A stretch of 64,000 nucleotides of DNA, from assembly GCF_902364365.1 (NCBI RefSeq), contig NZ_CABJDN010000007.1, forward strand, positions 1 through 64,000. Reading direction: 5' to 3'. Of this stretch, positions 45,368-54,770 are shown one piece after another. The DNA comes from Bacteroides intestinalis. Its GTDB lineage: Bacteria > Bacteroidota > Bacteroidia > Bacteroidales > Bacteroidaceae. The notes under the pieces are model-generated. The model did no database searches and was not told the DNA's origin. It worked only from the letters and a program-made list of their open reading frames with translations. The position numbers were made by a program, and so were the translations under genes. The stretch's first letter is position 1; the number at the start of each line of letters is the position of its first letter.

Positions 45368-46557
45368 TGAGGATATATGTAACCGGTTTAGGTGTTGTTT
45401 CAGGTATTGGTCTGAGTGTTGCAGAAAATATAGCTTCACTCAGAAAACATCAGCATGGTATGGGGAAAGTAACTCTTTTCCCTACGGAACTGGATGTACC
45501 CGTATCAGAAGTAAAATACAGTAATGAAGAACTAAAACGGTTGCTCTCTTTAGATATACAAAAAACGTTTTCACGGACAGCCTTATTAGGCATGTTAGCT
45601 GCCCGGGAAGCAGTCGATGACGCCCGGTTAGATTTGAAGACTTTGCGTGTAGGTCTCATATCTTCCACCTCTGTAGGCGGCATGGACTTGAGTGAGCATT
45701 TCTACAATGCCTTTAAAAAAGACAATAGAAAAGGAAGATTACGGGAAGTCATCTCTCATGACTGCGGTGCAAGTACTGAAATGATAGCGGATTATCTGAA
45801 AATAAATGACTTTGTAACCACTATCAGTACAGCCTGCTCATCAGCAGCTAATGCTATCATGTTAGGAGCCCGCATGATCAGGAACGGTCAACTGGATGCT
45901 GCCATTGTAGGAGGTACGGACGCCTTGTGCAAGTTTACCCTCAACGGCTTCAACTCACTTATGATTTTGGATAAGGAACACTGCCGTCCATTTGACGCAT
46001 CCCGTGCAGGCCTCAACTTAGGAGAAGGAGCCGGATATATTGTGCTTCAATCAGAGAAATTACTCCGGAAAGAGCCTTATTGTTTATTAAGCGGATATTC
46101 GAATGTGAATGAAGCTTTTCATCAGACCGGCAGTTCACCCGAAGGAAACGGACCATTCTGGTCTATGACAGAAGCCATAGCTAAGAGTGAAATTCCTCCC
46201 GAAGAGATTGATTATATCAATGTACATGGCACAGGAACTCCAAGTAATGATCTTTCAGAAGGACTTGCTATCCGGCGGATTTTTGGTGATAAAATTCCTC
46301 CGTTCAGTTCTGTCAAAGCGTTTATCGGTCATACATTAGGAGCTTCGGAAGGAATTGAAGCGGTTTATTCTGTTCTCTCCGTATATCATGGTTTCATCTA
46401 TCCCAATCTGAACTTCAAAGAACCTATAGAAGAAAACATGTTGATGCCCGAAACCTCATTCCGCGAGGGACTACCCATTCGTAATGTACTATCGAATTCT
46501 TTTGGATTCGGTGGAAATGATTCTTCGATCCTGTTTTCCACATTAAAAGAGAAATGA
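45367..46557 (+). CDS. Beta-ketoacyl-ACP synthase (ketosynthase 3)
   Basis: A 396-residue condensing enzyme with the complete triad Cys157 (STACSSA), His287 (NVHGTGTP) and His322 (IGHTLGAS). It is directly followed (ATGA overlap) by a Cys-less ketosynthase relative, so the two probably form a KS-chain-length-factor heterodimer (ApeO-ApeC type). Confidence 0.93.
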   Translation: MRIYVTGLGVVSGIGLSVAENIASLRKHQHGMGKVTLFPTELDVPVSEVKYSNEELKRLLSLDIQKTFSRTALLGMLAAREAVDDARLDLKTLRVGLISSTSVGGMDLSEHFYNAFKKDNRKGRLREVISHDCGASTEMIADYLKINDFVTTISTACSSAANAIMLGARMIRNGQLDAAIVGGTDALCKFTLNGFNSLMILDKEHCRPFDASRAGLNLGEGAGYIVLQSEKLLRKEPYCLLSGYSNVNEAFHQTGSSPEGNGPFWSMTEAIAKSEIPPEEIDYINVHGTGTPSNDLSEGLAIRRIFGDKIPPFSSVKAFIGHTLGASEGIEAVYSVLSVYHGFIYPNLNFKEPIEENMLMPETSFREGLPIRNVLSNSFGFGGNDSSILFSTLKEK

Positions 46558-47513
46558 TGCAACCTGTCTATATCAATCATATTGCTTCTATTCACGCGGA
46601 TACTGCTTCCGGAGAATCCCCTTATTTATCCGCCAACGAACCGGACTACAAGAGTATTATCACAAATGCCGCACTACGGAGGCGTATGAGCCGGATCATC
46701 AAAATGGGAGTTGCCTGCGGACTGGAATGCATCAGTAGCCTACCTTCCGAAAAAGTACATGCGATCATCACCGCAACCGGTCTCGGATGCCTGGCAGATA
46801 CAGAGAAATTTCTGAATACAATTATTGAGAATGAAGAACAACTACTGAATCCGACACCCTTTATCCAGTCAACCTTCAACACCATCGGAGCCCAAATAGC
46901 ATTACTCCGCCAGATACATGCTTACAACATGACGTATGTGCACCGGGGATTAAGTTTCGAAAGTGCACTATTGGACGGTATGATGAGAATCTGGGAAGGT
47001 GACGAAAATGTCCTTGTAGGAGCTATTGATGAGATCACCCCTAACAGCCACGCTATACAACAACGCCTGGGACTGCTAAGAGGCATACAAGCAGGCGAAG
47101 GTGCCCAGTTCTTCTTGTTGGGAAGGGAAGCCACCGAATCCACATTAGCAGAACTTGCCGGTATATCGACTTTTATTCATGCGAACAGTACACAGGAAGT
47201 AGCTGAAAAGATTCATCGCTTTTTGCAAAGCAATGGATTAACAGCCGGACAAATCGATTGGTTGGTTACCGGTAAGAATGGAAACCCGAAAGAAGATACC
47301 CTGTATACTGATATAGAAAGCAGCCTGTTTCCCACAGCAACATGCACTACCTTTAAGAATGAATGTGGTGAATATCCTACGGCATCTTCCTTTGCTTTAT
47401 GGAAAGTGGCTAAAACTTTTGAAGAAAATCTAAATCCGGGACAGACAGTTCTGATATATAATCATTATCACTCCATTAACCATTCACTTATTTTAATCCG
47501 GAAAAGACAATGA
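46554..47513 (+). CDS. Cys-less ketosynthase relative, chain-length-factor type
   Basis: A 319-residue thiolase-fold protein of the Ketoacyl-synt_2-like group. The region that should hold the active Cys reads YVHRGLSFESALLDG (128-142) with Gly at the Cys position, and the two catalytic His motifs are missing. It is shorter than a working synthase. Coupled to ketosynthase 3, it should be the inactive partner that sets chain length. Confidence 0.8.
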   Translation: MMQPVYINHIASIHADTASGESPYLSANEPDYKSIITNAALRRRMSRIIKMGVACGLECISSLPSEKVHAIITATGLGCLADTEKFLNTIIENEEQLLNPTPFIQSTFNTIGAQIALLRQIHAYNMTYVHRGLSFESALLDGMMRIWEGDENVLVGAIDEITPNSHAIQQRLGLLRGIQAGEGAQFFLLGREATESTLAELAGISTFIHANSTQEVAEKIHRFLQSNGLTAGQIDWLVTGKNGNPKEDTLYTDIESSLFPTATCTTFKNECGEYPTASSFALWKVAKTFEENLNPGQTVLIYNHYHSINHSLILIRKRQ

Positions 47514-48178
47514 TAGTGGAAATCCTGATCACATTACTGATTATCTTTCTAGTCTACGCATCTTGCAACATCCGTTCTAACATCTATCTCAAGGTATTTT
47601 GCAAGAAACAGACTGAAAAGAAAATTGTAGCTATCACCTTTGATGATGGACCGGACCCGGTACAAACCCCCAAAGTATTGCAAGTACTCAAAGAACAACA
47701 AATACCGGCTTGTTTCTTCTGCATCGGTCACAAAGTACAAGAGAATGAAGAGTTGATCCGACAAATCATCAACGAAGGACATCTGATTGGTAATCATTCT
47801 TTTACCCACACTAATCATTTTCCCTTGTACAGCCTGTCGAGGATGAAAAAAGACTTGCAAGCTTGCCAGTTTGCATTAGAACGAGTAACTTCGCAGAAAA
47901 TCAAGTTATTCCGCCCACCGTTTGGAGTCACGAATCCTACTATAGCAAAAGCTGTCCGCATATTGGGATACACTCCTGTTGGCTGGAATATCAGAACACT
48001 CGATACACTGCAACCTTCCAAAGAGAAAGTTTTGAAGCGTATTCAGAAAAGGTTACGCCCCGGTTCTATCATCCTTCTACACGATCGGATGCCGGACAGT
48101 GACCTGTTATTAAAAGAGATACTTAACTTAATTAAAGAACAGGGATATACAGTTGTCCGTCTGGACAGCATGTTATAA
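47510..48178 (+). CDS. Polysaccharide deacetylase (NodB domain)
   Basis: A 222-residue membrane-anchored carbohydrate esterase family 4 protein. One N-terminal helix (2-18), then TFDDGPDP (43-50) with the catalytic and metal Asp pair, and the metal histidines in GNHSFTH (His96, His100); the RPPFG and LLHD motifs follow. All catalytic motifs are intact. With the glycosyltransferase in the same cluster, de-N-acetylation of a sugar head group is a reasonable guess. It is not a usual part of proteobacterial aryl polyene clusters. Confidence 0.88.
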   Translation: MIVEILITLLIIFLVYASCNIRSNIYLKVFCKKQTEKKIVAITFDDGPDPVQTPKVLQVLKEQQIPACFFCIGHKVQENEELIRQIINEGHLIGNHSFTHTNHFPLYSLSRMKKDLQACQFALERVTSQKIKLFRPPFGVTNPTIAKAVRILGYTPVGWNIRTLDTLQPSKEKVLKRIQKRLRPGSIILLHDRMPDSDLLLKEILNLIKEQGYTVVRLDSML

Positions 48179-48185
48179 AAGCATT

Positions 48186-48818
48186 ATGAGAACCATACTA
48201 ATAATATTATCAATCATATTGGGTATTTCCTATACCCATGCCCAGACAATGAAGAAGCTAATCCATACCCAGGATTTTGAAAACCGTCTGGCAAAGGAAG
48301 CACAAACCATGCAGTCCATTGAAAGTGACTTTACACAAGTGAAGTACCTGGATATTCTGGATGAGAAGGTAACCTCCAAAGGAAAATTCTATTATCAAAA
48401 GAGTGGCAAAATACGTATGGAATACGCCCAACCCGTCAACTACCTAATAGTGATAAACGACTCCCGGCTTAAAATTATATCGGACGGTAAAAAGAGCGTT
48501 ATGAGCCTAACTGCCAATAAGATGATGAATCAAATGCAAGATATGCTCACAGCTTGCATGATAGGCGATCTCTCAAAAATGTCTTCCGATTACAAACTGG
48601 AATATTTTGAAAATGATTCCTATTATATAGTGAAGATTAAGCCGGTCAATAAAGCCATACAAGCCTACATTTCGGAAATTGAAATATATCTGGATAAGAA
48701 AGATATGTCGGTTTACAAATTGCGTCTTTCCGAAACAGCCACCAATTATACGGAATATGAGTTCTACAACAAGAGATTTAATGCTTTGAAAGATGAAACA
48801 AAGTTTTCTATTCGCTAA
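48186..48818 (+). CDS. LolA-like outer-membrane lipoprotein carrier
   Basis: About 210 residues from ATG 48186; an in-frame upstream start would lie within the previous gene. Signal peptide ends THAQ; the LolA fold region includes SIESDFTQVKYLDILDEKVTSKGKFYYQKSGKIRMEY (48-84 in this numbering less the peptide), with a hydrophobic half-barrel. It should ferry a hydrophobic product or lipoprotein through the periplasm. A LolA homologue (ApeL) is also part of proteobacterial aryl polyene clusters. Confidence 0.87.
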   Translation: MRTILIILSIILGISYTHAQTMKKLIHTQDFENRLAKEAQTMQSIESDFTQVKYLDILDEKVTSKGKFYYQKSGKIRMEYAQPVNYLIVINDSRLKIISDGKKSVMSLTANKMMNQMQDMLTACMIGDLSKMSSDYKLEYFENDSYYIVKIKPVNKAIQAYISEIEIYLDKKDMSVYKLRLSETATNYTEYEFYNKRFNALKDETKFSIR

Positions 48819-49344
48819 TCTGATCTTTATTCTGTATCTATTCACTTCCTGCGGCTCCTCAAAAACAATAGCAGGAGATGCCACATCTTATGTGACACCT
48901 ATCATTTGCGCTGAAGAATATTCGCAAAAATACAATATGCAGTTAGACTTCATGAAGCATCACTTCAGCGGTTTATTAATTGTACGGAAATTGCCGGATA
49001 ATGAAATAAGAATATTGGCATCTACTTACTTCGGCCTCAGTCTTTTTGATTTTTCACTCCGGGAAAATGAATTTCACGTCAACAGCTGCATAGAGCCCAT
49101 GAAGAAAAAGAAAATGCTGCTATTACTGGAAACAGACTTCAAGAATCTATTTTTAAGTGGAAAGAATATCCGCATCAAAAAGAAAAGCGGTACCTTTGAA
49201 AAAAGAATCACAGGCAGAGGATTCGGAAAATCAGTATTCTATCTATCGGAGTTCGCATCAGGACATCCCGAGCAGATAAAAATCAAACATCCCTGGTTGC
49301 GACTAAGTATACAGTTGGACAAATTAAAAGAAAACCCAAACTAA
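48793..49344 (+). CDS. Cluster lipoprotein of unknown family
   Basis: A 183-residue exported lipoprotein (lipobox LFTSC, Cys about 20). The rest is a small beta-rich domain rich in Lys with no motif I can name; by position it corresponds to the DUF3261-type lipoprotein found beside LolA and the exporter in proteobacterial aryl polyene clusters. It overlaps the LolA gene by 26 bases, so translation is coupled. A role as outer-membrane acceptor is inference. Confidence 0.75.
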   Translation: MKQSFLFANLIFILYLFTSCGSSKTIAGDATSYVTPIICAEEYSQKYNMQLDFMKHHFSGLLIVRKLPDNEIRILASTYFGLSLFDFSLRENEFHVNSCIEPMKKKKMLLLLETDFKNLFLSGKNIRIKKKSGTFEKRITGRGFGKSVFYLSEFASGHPEQIKIKHPWLRLSIQLDKLKENPN

Positions 49345-49345
49345 T

Positions 49346-49723
49346 ATGGCTGAACTTCTTCCCAATTTCTATAAAGTCACGCACTCTGAGCATATCAATG
49401 AAACAGACCGGGTAGTGCAAGTCATGCTCAACCCACAACATGCTATTTATAACGGACACTTTCCACAACAGCCCGTAGTTCCGGGCGTTTGTATGCTGCA
49501 AATGATAAAAGAGTGCATAGAGAAAATACAACAAGCTCCTCTGCAATACAAGCAGATAGCCTCATGCAAGTTTCTTTCTGTTATTAATCCGAATGAAACA
49601 CCGGAATTAAAGCTCTCATTGACTATCAAGAAAAACGAAACGGGTACATTCCAGATTCTGGCTGAAGGAGCATCCTCAAAAGGTATCTGTATCAAATTAA
49701 AAGCACAACTAATCGGCAAATAA
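49346..49723 (+). CDS. Hot-dog dehydratase (FabZ/FabA-like)
   Basis: A 125-residue hot-dog protein with the active-site motif YNGHFPQQPVVPGVCMLQM (about residues 33-51), so the catalytic His is kept, unlike the dehydratase-like protein at 42533. It should dehydrate 3-hydroxyacyl-ACP to the enoyl form that stays unreduced and builds the polyene. No enoyl reductase is in the cluster, as expected for a conjugated product. Confidence 0.87.
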   Translation: MAELLPNFYKVTHSEHINETDRVVQVMLNPQHAIYNGHFPQQPVVPGVCMLQMIKECIEKIQQAPLQYKQIASCKFLSVINPNETPELKLSLTIKKNETGTFQILAEGASSKGICIKLKAQLIGK

Positions 49724-49725
49724 AT

Positions 49726-50916
49726 ATGGAAGAACGTAGCGAGGAACTATGGCATGAGAAAGCCAGGCAACTTGGTATTGTAGTTATTATACCTACCTAC
49801 AATAATGAAAAGACGCTGACTACCGTAATTGAAGATGTACTCTTCTATGTAGAAGATATCATCATTGTCAATGACGGCTCTACCGATAGCACCCCTACTC
49901 TTCTGGAAAACTATCCGAACCTGCATATCATCACCCATCCTACCAATAAAGGAAAAGGAACCGCCTTAAAGAACGGATTAAAACAGGCCAAAGCAGCCGG
50001 TTACCGATATGCCATCACTATAGATTCCGATGGACAGCATTTTGCTTCGGACATTCCTATTTTCATGGAAGAAATAGAAAAAGAACCGGACACGTTGCTG
50101 GTAGGTGCCCGTAACCTGACTTCGGACAATATGCCGGGCAAGAATACTTTTGCCAATAAATTCTCCAACTTCTGGTTTAAACTTGAAACCGGAGTAAAGC
50201 TTCAGGATACCCAATCGGGTTACCGGCTCTATCCATTACATAAAATCAATGTGCAGAGATTCTACTATACCGCTAAATATGAATTTGAGCTTGAAGCACT
50301 GGTATTTGCAGTATGGGGAGGAACCACAGTCCGCAATATACCCATACATGTCTATTATCCGCCCCAGGAAGAACGTGTCTCCCACTTCCGTCCTTTCCGG
50401 GATTTCACCCGCATCAGCATATTGAATACCTTCTTAGTGTTCATTACTTTCCTCTGGATTTATCCGCGTAACTTCTTCCGGAAACTAACCTGGAGCAATT
50501 GCCGGAAATTCTTCCGGACTCACATTACACAGTCTGAAGAATCGAATCTGAAGATTACCTATGCCATTATGTTAGGTGTATTTATGGGAATAGTCCCGAT
50601 TTGGGGATATCAGATGCTTGCCACTTTGTTTTTGGCTCATGTGCTTAAACTCAACAAAGTAATAGCTATTGTAGCGGCTAATATCAGTATTCCTCCCATG
50701 ATTCCCTTCCTATTATATGGCAGTTACCTGACAGGATGTAAAGTTCTGGGCAGGCCGATTGAGCTTCATCTTACCAACATATCATTTGAAAATGTGAAAT
50801 CGGTTTTAGAGCAATATTTAATTGGAAGTGTTATCTTTGCAACCGCTTGTAGTATACTGGCAGGTATTATAACGATCAGCCTGCTTACTATATACAGAAG
50901 GCCGAAAACAACATGA
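49726..50916 (+). CDS. GT2 glycosyltransferase fused to DUF2062
   Basis: A 396-residue inner-membrane protein. Residues about 12-240 are a family 2 glycosyltransferase (IPTYNNEKTL, IIVNDGSTDST, and the metal-binding TIDSDGQH); residues about 255-390 are a DUF2062 domain with hydrophobic helices. The fold resembles dolichyl-phosphate-mannose synthase-like enzymes. It may glycosylate the polyene lipid or its acceptor. Stop overlaps the exporter start by four bases. Confidence 0.85.
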   Translation: MEERSEELWHEKARQLGIVVIIPTYNNEKTLTTVIEDVLFYVEDIIIVNDGSTDSTPTLLENYPNLHIITHPTNKGKGTALKNGLKQAKAAGYRYAITIDSDGQHFASDIPIFMEEIEKEPDTLLVGARNLTSDNMPGKNTFANKFSNFWFKLETGVKLQDTQSGYRLYPLHKINVQRFYYTAKYEFELEALVFAVWGGTTVRNIPIHVYYPPQEERVSHFRPFRDFTRISILNTFLVFITFLWIYPRNFFRKLTWSNCRKFFRTHITQSEESNLKITYAIMLGVFMGIVPIWGYQMLATLFLAHVLKLNKVIAIVAANISIPPMIPFLLYGSYLTGCKVLGRPIELHLTNISFENVKSVLEQYLIGSVIFATACSILAGIITISLLTIYRRPKTT

Positions 50917-53900
50917 CTCAATTCTTTATCAGACTATATAATTATTTCCAAAGACACAAAGTCCTCTTCTACTTGTCACTCTGTGTTTGTGTCCTTTTTA
51001 TGGGGTACTTCGCCTGGCAAGTCAGGTTTGAAGAGAATGTGACCCGTTTCTTTCCTGATACGAAGAACAGCCAGAACATCACCAAGGTATTTGATAATCT
51101 AAAAATAAAGGATAAGATTATCATCTTAATCTCTCCTGCCGACTCTACAGTAACTCCGGATTTAATGATAGAGGCCGGAGACCAACTGGAACAAAACTTA
51201 TTAGAAGAGTCTAACCAAACCTGGATTAAAGATATCTTTTCGGAAGTAGATGAAACAACCATTGAAAAAGCAACAGATTTTGTTTATGAAAATCTTCCGC
51301 TGTTCCTGACGGAAAAAGACTATCAGCACTTCGACTCACTCTTAACGCAGGAAGGCATAGAAGCCGTGATGCGAAAGAACTATACCAACCTTCTTTCCCC
51401 CGCAGGTATAGCATTGAGAAGTTATATACAAAGAGACCCGTTAGGACTTGGGAATAACGTCTTAAAGCATCTGCAAGATTTTCAGTTGGAAACCAATTAT
51501 GAAATCAACAACGGACACATCTTTTCGAAGGAGGGAAATACATTACTGATGTTTATGACTCCGGTATTCGGAACAGGAAGTACCGGTGAAAATGAGAATC
51601 TGATCCGAATACTTGAAAATGAACTTCAGCAGGTTCAGAAAGAGTATCCTTCCATTCACGCATCTTACTTTGGAGGTCCCTCTGTCAGTGTCTATAATGC
51701 GCGACAGATTAAAAAGGATACTATTATTACTTCTTCGATCGCACTGCTGATTATCATTATTTTCATCTCGCTGGTGTTTAAGCACAAGAAATCAATCCCT
51801 CTCATTGTCACTCCCGTTTTATTTGGGGGATTGTTCGCTTTATGCCTGATTTATTTTATTCAGGGATATATCTCTGCAATTGCCGTAGGTGCCGGCTCGG
51901 CTATTCTGGGTATTGCACTGAGTTATTCCATACACATGCTGGCCCATCAAAATCATGTTTCTACTGTCCAGCAATTGATTAAAGAAATAACTTATCCACT
52001 TACAGTAGGCAGTTTCACTACAATAGGTGCATTCTTCGGTCTTACTTTTACCACCTCCGAATTACTGCGCGATTTCGGTCTGTTTGCTTCCCTAGCGCTT
52101 ATCGGTACTACTCTTTTCTGTCTTATTTACCTTCCACATTTCCTGAAAGGACAAGCTGATGTGAAACAAGGCAGGGTCTTACGCTTTATAGAAAAAATCA
52201 ATGCTTATCCTTATGAAAAGAACAAATGGTTAGTAGGCGGCATCGTCATTATTACCCTCATCGGTTTGTTTACTTCACAGAAAGTCAAGTTTAACGAAGA
52301 CATGATGAGCCTAAACTATGAACCTCAGCACTTGAAACAGGCAGAAGCTAAACTGGAACAGCTTTTCAATGCTCAAGAGAAAACTGTGCTTTTTGTCAGT
52401 GTAGGTAAGAACATGACAGAAGCACTCAATAGTTATGCAAATACCAACCAGCACTTATCCGCTTTTAAAGAGCAAGGACTCATTAAAGCGTATGCTTCTG
52501 CCGAGCAATTCCTTATCTCACCGGAAGAACAGCAAAAGCGTCTGAAACAATGGAACCAGTATTGGGGAGAGTCGGGAAAGATATCAACTATCCGTAAATA
52601 CATAGAAGACGCCGCCCGTACCTATCACTTCAGGGAAGGTAGTTTCAATGCATTTTACCAATGGTTAGAACACCCATTCCAGCCCTATAATTATCAGGAC
52701 GATACAAATAGCATTGCCACTACCCTACTGAACGAATGGCAAACAAGTGCTGACTCCATCACGATGCTCGTTACCCAGGTACGCATCACTGATGATAATA
52801 AGGAAGAAGTCTATCAACAATTCAAGGATAATACGGATGTTGTAGTCTTCGACCGGAGTTATTTCACTAATCAATGGGTCTCTGCCATCAATAACGACTT
52901 TTACCTGATACTTTATATTTCTTCGTTCCTTATATTCCTGGCCCTATTGATTTCGTACGGGCGTATAGAATTAACCCTGATCAGTTTCCTGCCTATGCTT
53001 ATCAGCTGGACCATTATTTTGGGCCTGATGGGGATTCTGGGTATCGAATTCAACATTATCAATATTATCCTCTCTACTTTCATTTTCGGTATCGGAGACG
53101 ACTTCAGTATCTTCATCATGGATGGCCTCCAAAACAAATACCGGACAGGAAAAGCGATCCTGAATTCCCATAAGACAGCTATTTTCTTCTCTGCATTCAC
53201 AGCCGTTGTGGGAATGGGAACTTTAGTATTTGCCAAACATCCCGCCCTGCAATCCATTTCACTGATTTCCATCCTTGGAATGGCTGCAGTGGTATTAGTA
53301 GCTTATACCATACAACCTATTATTTTCCAGTTCTTTATTGCTAAACCGGCTGCTAAGGGATTACCCCCGTATACTCTGATAGGTTTACTCCGTACGATCA
53401 TCCTTTTCATGCTTTTCGTTACAGGATGCATCATTCTGAGAATTTTCATTTTCTTATTATACCTCATTCCGGTACGCCGCAGTTATAAGCAGCAGCTTGT
53501 TTGCCGGATTATCAACATTACTTGCAAAGGTATATTGGTAGTGGCAACATTCGTACGCAAAGAACACATCAACGTAACTAACGAGACATTCAAAAAACCG
53601 GCCATCATAATAGCTAACCACCAGTCTTTCATTGATATCCTGGAGTTATTATCTTTTTCCTCGAAGATTATCATGATAACCAATCACTGGGTATGGAACT
53701 CTCCGGTATTTGGAAAAATCATTCAATATGCAAGTTTCTTCCATGTAGACGAAGGATATGAACTTTGTGTGGAACGGATGCGGGAAAAAGTAAAAGAAGG
53801 ATACTCCATCGCCATCTTCCCCGAAGGTACCCGAACCTATGACGGCAAGATGAAACGTTTTCATAAAGGTGCTTTCTATTTATCAGAAACTCTGCAACTG

Positions 53901-54770
53901 GATATTATTCCTATTCTGCTATACGGCAATGGAGAGATTATAGCCAAGGCACAACCTTTCTATGTCCGCAAAGGCATTATTTACTCTAAAATATTGCCTC
54001 GCATACTTTATAACGATGATTCATTCGGAACGACCTATCAGGAACGTACCAAGCGCATCTCTTCCTACATGAAAGAAGAATATGCACGTATTTGCCTGGA
54101 AAAGAATACACCGGCGAATCCGGCATTTTATGAGGCATTGGTACTGAACTATATCTATAAAAGTCCTGTCATCGAGTGGTACATCCGCATCAAAGTAAAG
54201 ATGGAACACAATTACCAGTTATTCAATCAACTGATTCCGATGAAAGGACAGATTACGGATATCGGTTGTGGCCTCGGTCCTCTGTGTTATATGCTGTCTA
54301 TGATATCCAAAGAAAGGCAAATATTAGGAATCGATTATGACGAAGATAAAATAGCTATAGCTCAACACGGTTGGCTTCGTGGTGAAAACCTTCGCTTTGA
54401 ACATGCTGACGCATCGGTTTATGAGTTCCCGGAAAGTGATGTCTTCATCCTGAATGACGTATTGCATTACATGAATTATGAACATCAACATGACTTGTTA
54501 GTGAAATGCGCCAATCTTCTTCGTCCCGAAGGAATGATTATCGTACGTGATGGAAATTCCGCTGAGACTCATAAACATCGGTTAACCCGCCTCACGGAAG
54601 TTCTCTCTACCCAAGTTGTCAAGTTCAACCGCACAACGAATGAGCTCTGCTTCACTTCCGAAGCTCAAATTCAGAGCATAGCCCGGGAGTGTGGAATGGA
54701 AGTAAAGACTATCCGAAACGATAAATATACATCGAATACCATCTATATACTTAAAAAGCAATTACCATGA
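50913..54770 (+). CDS. MMPL/RND exporter fused to acyltransferase and methyltransferase
   Basis: A 1285-residue, three-part protein. Residues 1-860: MMPL/RND exporter with an initial helix, a periplasmic loop (about 40-270), five helices, a second helix and loop, and a second helix bundle to about 830 (GDDFSIFIMDGL inside). Residues about 885-1060: 1-acylglycerol-3-phosphate acyltransferase with HQSFID (H-X4-D, about 903-908) and FPEGTRT (about 968-974). Residues about 1095-1285: class I methyltransferase with DIGCGLG (about 1115-1121). In proteobacterial aryl polyene clusters these are separate proteins. The fusion couples membrane export, acyl transfer and methylation in one chain; the order of events is not known. 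Confidence 0.88.
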   Translation: MTQFFIRLYNYFQRHKVLFYLSLCVCVLFMGYFAWQVRFEENVTRFFPDTKNSQNITKVFDNLKIKDKIIILISPADSTVTPDLMIEAGDQLEQNLLEESNQTWIKDIFSEVDETTIEKATDFVYENLPLFLTEKDYQHFDSLLTQEGIEAVMRKNYTNLLSPAGIALRSYIQRDPLGLGNNVLKHLQDFQLETNYEINNGHIFSKEGNTLLMFMTPVFGTGSTGENENLIRILENELQQVQKEYPSIHASYFGGPSVSVYNARQIKKDTIITSSIALLIIIIFISLVFKHKKSIPLIVTPVLFGGLFALCLIYFIQGYISAIAVGAGSAILGIALSYSIHMLAHQNHVSTVQQLIKEITYPLTVGSFTTIGAFFGLTFTTSELLRDFGLFASLALIGTTLFCLIYLPHFLKGQADVKQGRVLRFIEKINAYPYEKNKWLVGGIVIITLIGLFTSQKVKFNEDMMSLNYEPQHLKQAEAKLEQLFNAQEKTVLFVSVGKNMTEALNSYANTNQHLSAFKEQGLIKAYASAEQFLISPEEQQKRLKQWNQYWGESGKISTIRKYIEDAARTYHFREGSFNAFYQWLEHPFQPYNYQDDTNSIATTLLNEWQTSADSITMLVTQVRITDDNKEEVYQQFKDNTDVVVFDRSYFTNQWVSAINNDFYLILYISSFLIFLALLISYGRIELTLISFLPMLISWTIILGLMGILGIEFNIINIILSTFIFGIGDDFSIFIMDGLQNKYRTGKAILNSHKTAIFFSAFTAVVGMGTLVFAKHPALQSISLISILGMAAVVLVAYTIQPIIFQFFIAKPAAKGLPPYTLIGLLRTIILFMLFVTGCIILRIFIFLLYLIPVRRSYKQQLVCRIINITCKGILVVATFVRKEHINVTNETFKKPAIIIANHQSFIDILELLSFSSKIIMITNHWVWNSPVFGKIIQYASFFHVDEGYELCVERMREKVKEGYSIAIFPEGTRTYDGKMKRFHKGAFYLSETLQLDIIPILLYGNGEIIAKAQPFYVRKGIIYSKILPRILYNDDSFGTTYQERTKRISSYMKEEYARICLEKNTPANPAFYEALVLNYIYKSPVIEWYIRIKVKMEHNYQLFNQLIPMKGQITDIGCGLGPLCYMLSMISKERQILGIDYDEDKIAIAQHGWLRGENLRFEHADASVYEFPESDVFILNDVLHYMNYEHQHDLLVKCANLLRPEGMIIVRDGNSAETHKHRLTRLTEVLSTQVVKFNRTTNELCFTSEAQIQSIARECGMEVKTIRNDKYTSNTIYILKKQLP

